Positions 46,326 through 57,703 of a DNA stretch of 64,000 bases are shown in pieces. Position 1 is the stretch's first letter. The number at the start of each line of letters is the position of its first letter. Position numbers and translations under genes: made by a program. This DNA is from Primulina eburnea. Lineage: Eukaryota; Streptophyta; Magnoliopsida; Lamiales; Gesneriaceae. The notes beneath the pieces were generated by a model that ran no database searches, had not been told where the DNA came from, and worked only from the letters and a program-made list of their open reading frames with translations. The DNA is taken from positions 9,878,261 through 9,942,260 of the forward strand of contig NC_133114.1 of the NCBI RefSeq assembly GCF_022965805.1, in the 5' to 3' direction.

Positions 46326-46900
46326 CTAGCTTCCTCCTGGCCTAGGCTGTGATTGGGCAGGTGCTAGCTGGAAGGAGTGAACAGCAGATGATAGTCTATC
46401 AGGCTGAGCCACTGATCCAGATGATTCAGCTCCCTGGGATCTTTGAGAAGTCCTCTGTGGAAAAACTCTAGCAAAATGTCCTGGTTGTCGGCAGATGTTG
46501 CAACTACCAAACACACCTCGGAATTCCTCTGTGGGATGTCTTCCTTCACAAGTTCCACAATAAACTCTTGTATAACTCTGGCTCTGACCAGTCTGTCGTG
46601 AGCCACTGGAACTAGATGAACTACTTCCATACCTCTTAAATTGTGTCCTTCGGATTTTCAGATTATCTTTCTTCCCACTGCTGCTACTGCCACTATCAAA
46701 TATGAGAGGGGTTTGCTGGAACTGATCTGGAGGTTGTTGCTGTTTCTGGGGTTCTATACGTGTCTCTTCACATCTGCCGGATTAGTTGAGATGCTACCCT
46801 GTTCTGCGATTGTTCGAGGATGCATATCTGATTATCAAAAGAGTTAGCAATCAAACCTGAAAAATCTGTCAGTCCCCTTCTGATCAACTTACCTCTGATC
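46326..46900 (-). pseudogene. Y gag C-terminal remnant
   Basis: Minus strand, partly open (46326-46514, 46364-46630). The zinc knuckle reads CNICRQPGHFARVF, with the last Cys changed to Phe. Upstream is a Ser-rich stretch and GSRQTGQSYTRVYCGTC. The main gag domain is missing, so most of gag was deleted between the PBS and ~46900. Confidence 0.8.
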
Positions 46901-47132
46901 AAGAATCGGTTCTGATTCATTCTCATATAATACATATTTACAATCAAATCAGATAATCAGGTAAACATGTCTTAAAGCAGTAAAACATAATGCAATAGTA
47001 GCATATCACTTATGTAATTCAACATAATAATCAATCGCATGCTAGCATTGCAAAAGCAAGAAAGAAAATTCAATCTACCTCACTCACTAGCTTCTATCTC
47101 AGTCTAAGGAACCTACAGTTCTGGAACCTACT
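46901..47132. other. Y leader, no gene seen
   Basis: AT-rich DNA between the gag remnant and the PBS. It contains GATCAGAGGTAAGTTGATCAG (46877-46897 area, minus), a donor-like GTAAGT in a short palindrome. Confidence 0.5.
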
Positions 47133-47144
47133 GCTCTGATACCA
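47133..47144 (-). other. Primer-binding site of Y (initiator tRNA-Met)
   Basis: Minus strand TGGTATCAGAGC, five bases from the LTR end. Confidence 0.9.
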
Positions 47145-47149
47145 CCTGT

Positions 47150-48954
47150 TGTGGGGACCCGGACGCTAATTCATTTCTTAGTCATCTTTGAGAATAATTG
47201 GATCAATTAAGTATACTGGGTCTAATTTTTTTTTTTTAAATACAAGTGTGGATCATGTGAAAATCAATCATTTGATATAAACATCAAAATAGAATATACA
47301 AGTCTTGTACGAAATACATTCATCTCAAACTAAGGTTCAACAACTACATATCTAGTGTTGAAACCAACTCTACATCTGGGCCCGGATCTCCACGCTAATC
47401 TTGTTCTCTCATCCTATTCTCGACCCTGATCTTGTCCCACCTATTGTCATGCACACATACAGACACAACAACAGCCGGATAACTGCGTTGAGAATATAAT
47501 TCCCAGTATAAACAATGTATACATGCATTTCATATAAAAGTATATAAGAAAGCATAAACAGTTATCAAATAACATGTATCACAATCTGAGAAACATAAAG
47601 CAAGAAACGGTAAATCAAACTCTTTGTCTGTAAACTTCTGACTCGACTCTCCTCTAGTATAGGGATCCCGGTAAGAACGCAACAGTCTCCCATCTATCTC
47701 TCCATCTAGATGGTGGTACGTTCTTATTTCTGGACTTCGGTCCACTATATCGAACATCTGCAATAGGGGCTGATCTGTCTCCTAAGCAGAATGATATAAA
47801 CCAAACATCCAGTGTCTAGGCACATCTGCTGAAGACTTGGCGCGTCTGCCAATGACTAGGCACATCTGCCCACGACCCTCTCTCGATATCTATCTTCTAT
47901 TCTATGCTTTTCTATAAATCAATAGAACACGCATATTCATTCAAATAATACAAAGGTATTAAAACAATAATAAATATGTATGTGGTTTTGGGAAACTCAA
48001 GTAATATCTAACTCGAGTCGTATCTCCCGGTTAACATTGATTTATACCTTTCTTCTGTCAATCTGACGAAGTCGAAGTCTTGAATTCAAAGCTGTCAATA
48101 CTCAATCTCGCAAGGACATTCGAAATATACCGTATCAATATTCAACTTAAATCAAGACATCTCAGTCTTATCAAATTCTGACAGCATAACGGTACAATCT
48201 CAAAATACCGACAATACAAAATCAGTATATACCAATCTCAATACCTCATAATCAATCAAAAACACAACCTGATACCAAATCTGTATAATCGTAATCAAAT
48301 AAAATCCGAAAAAATCATAACAATATCATACGGTATCTGTTCTTCGATTCGGTTTCGATTATACGATGTATAATATTTCAAGAACACCATATATTAATCA
48401 TATCTGATTCTTTCAATTTCATATTTTCAAATTATATCAAAAACATAAGAAACTTACGTCCTTGTGAAGCCTTTATTGAGAGGAACACAGTAATGGACTT
48501 GGATCGAAATTCTGACGGGCGGATCTTGCACAATCGCAAATCTACGATTCAAGGAATTTATATATATTGCATGTCCAAGCCATGTGGCTCACATCTTGTG
48601 CAGCACGTCTCGCGCATATGCGTGACCTCAACCTCCGCATATGCGCGAGACCTACTGTTCTCGACAGTCATGAGTTCTTCTGCTCGAGCATATGCGCGAG
48701 ACCTACTGTCTCGGCATTTGTCACTTGCACATGCTCACACATATGCGCGTCCTCTCTCGTGCATATGCGCGAGGTTCTCTGCCTGTCTCGCGCATATGTG
48801 CGCTTCGTGTCGAGTATATGCGCGAGGTGTTCTGTCCTCGCACATCACATATCACACGCTATCTCGAATCGTGCCTCGGAATGATACTTCTATAATCACA
48901 TCAATTAATAATCAATAATCTCAGATTAACATGATATAAATCTCGGGCATTATA
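47150..48954 (-). repeat. 5' LTR of Y
   Basis: 1805 bp. On the minus strand it begins TATAATGCCCGAGA; the partner begins TGTAATGCCC, so the terminal TG is now TA. Palindromes lie at 48608-48826. The U5 end closely matches the X LTR end, but the first part differs. Confidence 0.88.
48608..48826 (-). repeat. CGCGCATATGCGCG palindrome array (Y 5' LTR)
   Basis: About eight units, several decayed (CGAGCATATGCGCG, CACACATATGCGCG, CGAGTATATGCGCG). It has one unit more than the 3' LTR (48785-48826 area). Confidence 0.92.
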
Positions 48955-48959
48955 ATGGT

Positions 48960-49784
48960 CTTGGTGGTTTTCCCTATAAATGCAGCAATAGAAACTTCTA
49001 TGGGGATTTATATCCTGTTAATCTGAGATTATTGATTATGAATTGATGTGATTATAGAAGTATCATTCCGAGGCACGATTCGAGATAGCGTGTTCTTCAC
49101 TTTTGCCCAAATTTTTCAACATCCTCACTGGCAAGACATTCGCTACCGAGCCATTGTCGATTAACACTCTGGACACTGGCTTGCCATTCACACGAGCCTT
49201 GATGTTTAAAGGCCTTATGTGATTAGTCATAGAGCAGTTGTTGGCTTTTCCAAAATCCCCTGCTTAGGCTTGTTAGGGTAATCTTCTCTGATGATAACTT
49301 CTGAACCTCTTTCAGGGATTTTGCTGCCTACCTTTACCTCTTCAACTCCGCACTCTTCCTCGAAATGTTTTAACATTTCTGGTAGTATCGCCACTCCTGT
49401 GGCACAGTTCACTAAGATGTTGAACCTCCCTACACAGAAACTGAGTGTTATCCTTCCTTGATTTTCATCATCACTTAGCAATGGCAGACCTACCAACTTT
49501 GACCTACTTCCCACTTGTCATTCGATGACTGTCATATCACGTATGGGTTTATTCTCCACCTTAGAAAGCTCTTCCTTTTTTGCAACAGCTCTTTCTCTCA
49601 ATAGCCTTCTTTTCTGGGTTCGAGTTGGTGGCCTACGGAATTTTCTGTGTTGGGTCACTCTCCATTCGTTGGTGAATTCTTTTCTGGCAGGACGTACAAA
49701 TCTGGGTCGAACTTCCCTGACTTCTACGGTCTTTCTCACCGGAGCTTCATTCACATGCCAACTTTTATCATGATAGAATGACTC
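48960..49784 (-). pseudogene. Tat-type gypsy fragment: gag/protease linker and protease
   Basis: Minus strand from 49784: SFYHDKSWHVNEAPVRKTVE and an Arg-rich linker (49518-49784), then 49227-49514 with GILEKPTT reading into NHIRPLNIKARVNGKPV and LIDNGSVANVLPVRML (D-N-G at the protease active site). After an 88-bp foreign insert (49008-49095) come SIAAFIGKTTKT and the Y insertion. Frames are broken near 49515 and 49230. It continues the gag at 61382 on one side and the fragment at 10185 on the other. Confidence 0.78.
49008..49095 (+). repeat. Inverted copy of the first ~90 bp of the Y LTR
   Basis: TTTATATCCTGTTAATCTGA through ATTCGAGATAGCGTGT matches the start of the Y LTR (minus strand of about 48852-48943), lying in opposite direction only ~60 bp away. 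It sits within Tat-type protease coding sequence. Confidence 0.9.
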
Positions 49785-49821
49785 CACTACAACAAAATAT
49801 GCATTCAACCACACTCAAAAG

Positions 49822-49987
49822 ACAACGGTTTTTTTTAAAAACCGTTGTCTTTTGCTTTTTAACAACGGTTTTAGTGAAAACCGTTGTTAAAAAGCAGCAA
49901 ACGACAACGGTTTTTACAAAACCATTGTCGTTGACCCTCAAAAACACGCTAAAAGACAACGGTTTTTTAAAAACCGTTGTCTTTTAG
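49822..49987. repeat. CACTA left subterminal hairpins
   Basis: Four inverted-repeat units, such as AAGACAACGGTTTTT/AAAAACCGTTGTCTTTT and AACAACGGTTTTAGTG/AAAACCGTTGTT. The last is cut at 49987 by the X insertion. Confidence 0.9.
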
Positions 49988-51884
49988 TGTAAGGCCCGAG
50001 ATAATAAAGATGATATTATTTTAATACGAGGGTATGTAATTGGAAACTTTTGGAGTGTTAAATTATATTCCAAGATGTTTGCAATTAATTAGGATTGAAT
50101 TGAATTAAAAAGATTGAGCGGGGACCAATTTGCAATTAGTGAAAAGTTGAGGGACTAAAGTGCAAATATGAGTGGGACACTTGTCTTGGTCACCCCTTGA
50201 ACGTGTCATTGTGCACTTTAAAAATTCAGAATTGCATGAGGAAAACCGAAAGCTTCCATGGAAATTCTCAAGCTTTTATTTTCTTTAAAATTTCGATTCC
50301 GTGTGAACCGTCTATCAGAATTTAAATCCGATTTCGGTTTTGAGCACCTCTCACCAAGAGCTACACAAGGACGTAAGTTTTGTTACGTTTTGAGATGTTT
50401 TGAAAATATGATGTTGCTAGAATCGAATATGATTCGGATATGATGTTTCTGCTACCGTAGATATTATGTAATTGAAGTCAGATTAAAGAATAGACTATTT
50501 CTGTAATTGTTATGATTTTCGAAAGATATTGACTGAGATTTTGATATCAGAATTGTGTATTACTGATTTTGAATATACCGATATTCAGATTATGAGTTCT
50601 GGTATTATATTTGGGATGTTCAGATTGACGGGGTTATTCAGATTGTATCGTTATGCCGTCGAAACATCAGTAGATTGATATTGATCAGATTCAGTAGTGA
50701 TTTAGATTGATCAGATTCAGATATGATTTCAATTATATTGTGATGTCGATGATACGAATTGAATTGTGTCTTGTTCAGATATTGATCAGATTATGTACTG
50801 AGTTGAGTATTGATCAGAACAGATTGTGTATTGAATTATTCACTGACACAGCGTATTCGATATTGTCATTTCAGATTGATATGGACAGATTTGAATACAG
50901 ATCATCGTCTTCGTCAGACCCGGACGACAAAGGTATAATTCATGTGATATTCGGGAAGACATAACTCAAATCAGATCTCATTTTAGTTTCCCAATAAAAT
51001 CACATACTAGATTAATGCTTATGTTTTGATATGATTATGCTTTGTTTATAGATTTATATGCATTGCATTTCATATAGGAGAGTCTTGACAGACAGTCATA
51101 CCTCTAGACGTTCGGTGTATCGTTACATAGGAGCAGACACCCTCCGATTGTAGATTATTCGATACAGATATGACCAAAGTATAGGAATAAGACGTACGTT
51201 ACCCCGATTGGGAGAGTAGGTAACAGACAGTGACGTCTTATTCACACCGGGATCCCTAGAGTCAGCATGGAGTCGAGTCTAGACATGATTTGACTAGAAC
51301 TGCATGCGTTTATGGATGTGGTTTCATAGACTATGAAACCCGTTTTTATTGCTTTCAGTCATGATAGCATGTTTTTATGATTTGATTTGAGTTGCATGTT
51401 TACCAGATTCGAGTTGCATGCTTATTTGATGTGATTTCAAAGATTATGAAACTTATTGCGTTTAGTTTTATTCATGAGAGAATAATTCATGATTTACTTT
51501 GTGTATATACATGTTTACCATGTTTTATACTGGGATTTATTCTCACCGGAGTTATCCGGCTGTTGTCTTGTTTTGTATGTGTGCATGACAACAGGTGGGG
51601 CAGAATCGGGGTCGAGAAGATGGCGAGAGAAGACGAGTTTAGCGTGGTGATTCCAGACTTGTTATAGAGTAGGTGTTATTACTTGATTATAGTAGTTGAA
51701 CCTTAGTTGAACTAGATAAATGTTGTACAAGATTTGTATTTATTATACAGATTTGTATAATAGAATAATTCCATTACCTTCCGCACATTATTTTAAAAAG
51801 AAAAATTTTTAGACCCTGTTTATCAGAACTGATAATTAAATCTCAACGATGATTAAGAAAAAGATCAGCGTCCGGGTCCCCACA
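49988..51884 (+). repeat. 5' LTR of X
   Basis: 1897 bp, TGTAAGGCCCGAGATAATAA to GTCCGGGTCCCCACA. It has a donor-like GACGTAAGTTTTG (50372), a GGTTTCATA-GAC-TATGAAACC stem-loop (51320-51340) and an acceptor-like ATGACAACAG ending at 51594. Confidence 0.92.
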
Positions 51885-51889
51885 ACAGG

Positions 51890-51901
51890 TGGTATCAGAG
51901 C
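51890..51901 (+). other. Primer-binding site of X (initiator tRNA-Met)
   Basis: TGGTATCAGAGC, five bases after the LTR. Confidence 0.92.
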
Positions 51902-52296
51902 GATAGATCCTTTAGATTGAGATAGTTAGAGTTGATAGATTCTTTAGAATGAGATAGTAGAGAATGAGCGGGGTAGATTGAATTGTCTTCCTTGCATGTG
52001 ATTGCTAGCATGAGATTTATGTCAATGTTGACTTGCATGACGTGTGCTAGCATGATTTATTGTTTTCCCTATTACATGTTGTTTGTTATCTGAGTTGATT
52101 GCAGCATGTAATTGTTAAGCCTGAATCAGAACCGAGTCTGGATCAGAGGTATATGATCTGAGGAGGGCTGAGACAGATTGTATAGATTATGTACTAATCT
52201 GTTTGATTATCAGATATACCGCCTCGAAGAATTTCAGAAAAGGGCAGTACTTCGTCTGAACTGCTAGATGCATCAGAAACTCAGATAGAAGCCAAG

Positions 52297-53115
52297 ATGA
52301 GGGAATTTCAGTTATTACAGCCGCCGATTCTGAGTGGTATCGAGACGTCCGAAGATTGTCAGAACTGGTTTGATGACATAGAAATACTGTTCGATTTACT
52401 TGATTGTACAGATGAACAGAGAGTTAAAATGGCACCTTATCAGTTACGAGAAGCCGCTAGGAGTTGGTGGATTACCAGTAGAAGAATGTGGGAACAGAGA
52501 GATACAGTGATTTCGTGGGAAATATTCAGAACTGAATTTTATCGAAGATTTTTCTCAGTCTCGTACCGAGAGGACAAGAAAGCGGAGTTTGAGAATTTGA
52601 GCCAAGGTCAATTGAATATTGATGAATATATTGCTAAATTCTCTACTCTACTGCATTTTGCTCCTCAGATAGCTGGGAATGATGAAGCTATAGTAAATCA
52701 GTTCATCAGAGGGTTGAATTCGGAGGTAGTTGCATTTATGAATCTGCAGCGACCTTACCATTTTGCTGATATCTTGAGTAGAGCGAAGAGAGCTGAGGCG
52801 AGTGTGATTAGACAATTGACAAGGTTGTGTGTGAAGCAACCTCAGACACAGCAATCCCCTCTTCGATATGATCACGGCAGTACGAGTGGGAAGCAAGATT
52901 TGCTGAAAGCTCGGAAGAAACCATTCAAGAAACTAGGAAGCGATTCATCTAGCTCCAGCGTTTCTGGTCCAAGCCATACTGGAGTGTATTGCAGGAGTTG
53001 CGGAGGGAGACATCCCACCGAGCAATGCCAGGGAGTGACTGGTACATGCAATATTTGTGGACAACCGGGACACTTTGCTAAAGTCTGTCCTCAGAAGAGT
53101 TCCCGAAGATTGTAG
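52297..53115 (+). CDS. Gag protein of X
   Basis: 272 codons from the first ATG. The retrotransposon gag domain spans about residues 10-165 (EDCQNWFDDIEILFDLLDC, REAARSWWITSRRMW, FRTEFYRRFFSVSYREDKK, FIRGLNSEVV). A CX2C-like pair (CRSCGGRHPTEQC) and a canonical zinc knuckle CNICGQPGHFAKVC (CX2CX4HX4C) follow near the C-terminus. It would form the particle and bind element RNA. The frame is open upstream to about 52216, where ATACCGCCTCGAAGA encodes (I)PPRR; gag of Z begins MPPKR, so the native ATG may have become ATA. The stop TAG follows SSRRL. Confidence 0.9.
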   Translation: MREFQLLQPPILSGIETSEDCQNWFDDIEILFDLLDCTDEQRVKMAPYQLREAARSWWITSRRMWEQRDTVISWEIFRTEFYRRFFSVSYREDKKAEFENLSQGQLNIDEYIAKFSTLLHFAPQIAGNDEAIVNQFIRGLNSEVVAFMNLQRPYHFADILSRAKRAEASVIRQLTRLCVKQPQTQQSPLRYDHGSTSGKQDLLKARKKPFKKLGSDSSSSSVSGPSHTGVYCRSCGGRHPTEQCQGVTGTCNICGQPGHFAKVCPQKSSRRL

Positions 53116-55760
53116 GGAACAGAGTTCAATTGAAAACACAGATCCAGAATTCACAACAGGTACTATTCTTTATGATTCTATTGCATATGTATCGATATAT
53201 ACTAATGCATTTGTTAAGAATATCTTTGACTGAGTTGCATGGAAATATGTTGTATCTGTTGGGTTTGTATGTACTGTAGTATTGATGTCCTTGCTTGTTG
53301 CGGAAATGTTGATATCAGAGATTTCTGTATATATTATATATTACAGTAAGATGAGAATGAAATAGAGATAGATTATGATGTACTTGTGTTTTCTGATTTG
53401 AACGCATTATTGATATGTATATGCTGAACAAGTACAGACATATTGTAGAATTTTTCCAGAAATGGTAAGAGTTAGATCAGAGATGACTGATCAGTGGAGA
53501 TACCACGATAAGGATTCTAGACTTAGAATTCCTTTGATATCTGTATTGTATATGACTCGATTAATATAGAAAGGAGCAGATTGCATCCCTATGTATTCTG
53601 TAGACCTACTGAAATCGAGCATAGCATTGGCAGATTTGTCAATGATAGACGAATTAACTGATATTGCCCAGATAAGATTTTAGAATTGCTTTATATCAGA
53701 AAGATAGATTTCAGAATTGAATTCAGATCATATATTGATTGTTGTTTTAGAATTCAGCCTAGAATAACATTGAATGTACAGAATGAATTGAAAGATCAGT
53801 AAAAGAGTACTGACCAGGAGTTACATCTGATTTAGTGTTGCTCTTTGGCATGTTTCAGTGTATTCAGAGATGTTCTGATGATTTTATGCTTGTTATATCT
53901 GTGAGATTTTGATATATTTCCAGCATTTGATTGATTGAAGAGAATATCTGAAGATTGTATTGAATATTCTGAGAACTATAATGATTGTATACAGAAATTA
54001 TTCAGATAAGAATCCTTCTTGAAACAAATTGTATTCAGAATATGCGTTATCTGAAGTTAGTATACAGATTGACTTTGACACAGTTGCGGTTATGATCAGT
54101 GAATGAAGATATGAAGATCAAAAATTTCAGAAATGTCAAAATTGTCAGAAATGCATTTTGTCTGATTTGGCAGATTATTTTATTTGACTGTTGTGTTATA
54201 TCTGCTGAGTATTGTTATTGTTCTAAATCAGTATTTGAGACATCTTATATGGTTTTGGGGAGCATATTTTATTTGCAGATGAGATATAACAGTTGATCAG
54301 AATGACATGAAGATATTTACCAGAAATCCTTGTTTTATGAGTTCACTGAACTCACTAGATCTGTATAGGATATTGATATTTCGTCTCTGATTTGATATTA
54401 ATATTGTTTTGAATCCGTATATGCTACAGATTGTTGTGAACCGTTGAGAGTATATACAGCTTCAACCGAATCAGAGCTGAATTCGAGAGTTACAGTATTC
54501 AGGAATGTGATCAGAATGTTCAGAACTAGATTTTTATAATCAGAGCCGAATAACGGATATGTGATTTTGTGTTTTGTATGAGACTGATTATCTTATGATG
54601 TCATATGTGTCAGAATTTTACAGCAAAGCTTGATATCGATAATCAGAGCCGAATACCAGGTAGGTATATTTTCTTTTATTTATGTTATTAACTGATTGGT
54701 TATACCGAATAGTCCAAGTCTGAAATCACAGATAGGGTCAGAAATGCACCGTGGTGGATTCATTTTTTAGTTTGATGATTGAGAATGTGTTATATTTGAG
54801 CAGATAGTTTGATGTAGACAGATTAGATTAGCTATGACAGAATTTGTATTGAAATGTTGGCAGAAATTGTATTGATATGTCTGAATCGCTAACAGAAAAG
54901 ACAGAAAGAAACAGAATTGTATAGTTCTAAATAGAAATGAGAGTACATTTCTATGGCTTTCGTAATGAAATTACCGCCATTTTCTATAGATTGTGATATA
55001 ATATGATTGTGATTGACAGATTGTTCAATCTAAATATTATTAGTTTGTACAAGATGATGTACAAATATGACCAAATGACACAGATTGATTTCAGAGAAGT
55101 GGTCAGAGTAATCAGAATGCCACAACAGAATATATCAGATTGTGATTTTTGATTGATTTTGTACTTGTGACAGAATATATCATGAGCTTTCTTTTAGATT
55201 CTTCACAGACTGACAGACTGTCAGAATATTTTATCCAGATATTGGAAGATTTTGGTAGAGTTATAGACTGCTGGATGTTAGCACTAATTGATATGACTTA
55301 TTATCACTGCGTGACAATAACTATCAGCTTATCAGATGGGTAATGAGATAGTTATAGACAAGACAGTATACGGTGAATACTACAGATTTCTTTTGAAGAA
55401 AATTAGAAGGAAGATGAAGATAGTTCAGAATGGACAGACTTAAGAAACCAACGTCGGATGATGACGATTGGTACTTGAAGCTGAAGATGGTATATGTCCT
55501 TGATCGGGATAAACTGATTTGATAACAGCAGATAGTACTGATATATGATGAGCTGTAGATTGGTTTATACGGATGTTGTAAAGCCAGTAATGTGAGATTG
55601 ATTCTGTCAGAAGGACTGGAGAAGTATTATGACATTATACTTAGTAAATTCTTATTCCAGACTGGAATCAGATATTTGAGTTTTGGTTTAAACTCTGTTA
55701 TGCATTTCTTCTGATATCTCTGAATTGATTGTTTATGAGTTCGAGGACGAACTCAAATCT
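53116..55760 (+). pseudogene. Decayed pol of X
   Basis: Conceptual translation gives short blocks in the normal order: protease linker (53480-53650: MTDQWRYHDKDSRLRIPLIS, KGA, MYSVDLLKSS), RT traces (about 53710: RKIDFRIEFRSY; about 53840-54000), and an integrase C-terminal trace (about 55400-55440: RRKMKIVQNGQT). Stops and deletions are everywhere, and the DDE and YxDD boxes are gone. The relation is closest to Y. The open pieces at 54099 and 55149 look accidental. Confidence 0.75.
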
Positions 55761-55761
55761 A

Positions 55762-55774
55762 AGAGGGGGAGAAA
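55762..55774 (+). other. Polypurine tract of X
   Basis: AGAGGGGGAGAAA adjoins the 3' LTR, preceded by TTCGAGGACGAACTC, the usual gypsy tail. Confidence 0.85.
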
Positions 55775-57698
55775 TGTAAGGCCCGAGATAATAAAGATTA
55801 TATTATTTTAATCTGAGGGTATGTAATTGGAAACTTTTGGAGTGTTGAATTATATTCCAAGATGTTTGCAATTATTTAGGATTGAAATGGAATTATTTAG
55901 GATTGAATGAATTAAAAAGATTGAGCGGGGGCCAATTTGCAATTAGTGAAAAGTTGAGGGACTAAAGTGCAAATATGGAAAATTGAGTGGGACACTTGTC
56001 TTGGTCACCCCTTGAACGTGCCATTGTGCACTTTAAAAATTCAGAATTGCATGAGGAAAACCGAAAGCTTCCATGGAAATTCTCAAGCTTTTATTTTCTT
56101 TAAAATTTCGATTCCGTGTGAACCGTCTATCAGAATTTAAATCCGATTTTGGTTTTGAGCTCCTCTCACCAAGAGCTACACAAGGACGTAAGTTTTGTTA
56201 CGTTTTGAGATGTTTTGAAAATATGATGTTGCTAGAATCGAATATGATTCGGATATGATGTTTCTGCTACCGTAGATATTATGTAATTGAAGTCAGATTA
56301 AAGAATAGACTATTTCTGTAATTGTTACGATTTTCGAAAGATATTGACTGATATTTTGATATCAGAATTGTGTATTACTGATTTTGAATATACCGATATT
56401 CAGATTATGAGTTCTGGTATTATATTTGGGATGTTAAGATTGACGGGGTTATTCAGATTGTATCGTTATGCCGTCGAAACATCAGTAGATTGATATTGAT
56501 CAGATTCAGTAGTGATTTAGATTGATCAGATTCAGATATGATTTCAATTATATTGTGATGTCGATGATACGAATTGAATTGTGTCTTGTTCAGATATTGA
56601 TCAGATTATGTACTGAGTTGAGTATTGATCAGAACAGATTGTGTATTGAATTATTCACTGACACAGCATATTCGATATTGTCATTTCAGATTGATATGGA
56701 CAGATTTGAATACAGATCATCGTCTTCGTCAGACCCGGACGACAAAGGTATAATTCATGTGATATTCGGGAAGACATAACTCAAATCAGATCTCATTTTA
56801 GTTTCCCAATAAAATCACATACTAGATTAATGTTTATGTTTTGATATGATTATGCTTTGTTTATAGATTTATATGCATTGCATTTCATATAGGAGAGTCT
56901 TGACAGACAGTCATACCTCTAGACGTTCGGTGTATCATTACATAGGAGCAGACACCCTCCGATTGTAGACTATTCGATACAGATATGACCAAAGTCTAGG
57001 AATAAGACGTACGTTACCCCGATTGGGAGAGTAGGTAACAGACAGTGACGTCTTATTCACACCGGGATCCCTAGAGTCAGCATGGAGTCGAGTCTAGACA
57101 TGATTTGACTAGAATTGCATGCGTTTATGGATGTGGTTTCATAAACTATGAAACCCGTTTTTATTGCTTTCAGTCATGATAGCATGTTTTTATGATTTGA
57201 TTTGAGTTGCATGTTTACCAGATTCGAGTTGCATGCTTATTTGATGTGATTTCAAAGATTATGAAACTTATTGCGTTTAGTTTTATTCATGAGAGAATAA
57301 TTCATGATTTACTTTGTGTATATACATGTTTACCATGTTTTATACTGGGATTTATTCTCATCGGAGTTATCCGACTGTTGTCTTGTTTTGTTTGTATGCA
57401 TGACAACAGGTGGGGCAGAATCGGGGTCGAGAAGATGGCGAGAGAAGACGAGTTTAGCGTGGTGATTCCAGACTTGTTATAGAGTAGGTGTTATTACTTG
57501 ATTATAGTAGTTGAACCTTAGTTGAACTAGATAAATGTTGTACAAGATTTGTATTATTATACAGATTTGTATAATAGCATAATTCCATTACCTTCCGCAC
57601 ATTATTTTAAAAAGAAAAAATTTTAGACCCTGTTTATCAGAACTGATAATTAAAAACCAACGATGATTAAGAAAAAGATCAGCGTCCGGGTCCCCACA
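55775..57698 (+). repeat. 3' LTR of X
   Basis: 1924 bp and nearly the same as the 5' LTR. It has an extra GGAATTATTTAGGATTG-type duplication near 55885 and an extra GAAAATTGA near 55978, plus scattered substitutions. Confidence 0.92.
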
Positions 57699-57703
57699 TT
57701 TAG

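Larger units (their letters stand above)
10186..48954 (-). mobile_element. Gypsy chromovirus Y (carries four nested elements)
   Basis: Minus-strand element flanked by ATGGT at 10181-10185 and 48955-48959. The 5' LTR is 47150-48954, the PBS 47133-47144, the coding relic 42755-46900, and the 3' LTR is split into 10186-10493, 27948-28554 and 41830-42741 by insertions of Z and an Athila-type element. The three pieces sum to about 1827 bp against 1805 bp for the 5' LTR, which confirms the reconstruction. Protease, RT, integrase and chromodomain are recognisable but broken. Confidence 0.88.
49988..57698 (+). mobile_element. Gag-only LTR retrotransposon X (TR-GAG-like)
   Basis: Flanked by TTTAG at 49983-49987 and 57699-57703. 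The LTRs are 49988-51884 and 55775-57698. The PBS is at 51890, gag at 52297-53115, then 2.66 kb of heavily decayed pol and a polypurine tract. It resembles the described class of terminal-repeat elements with a GAG domain, moved by partners that supply pol. Confidence 0.9.
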
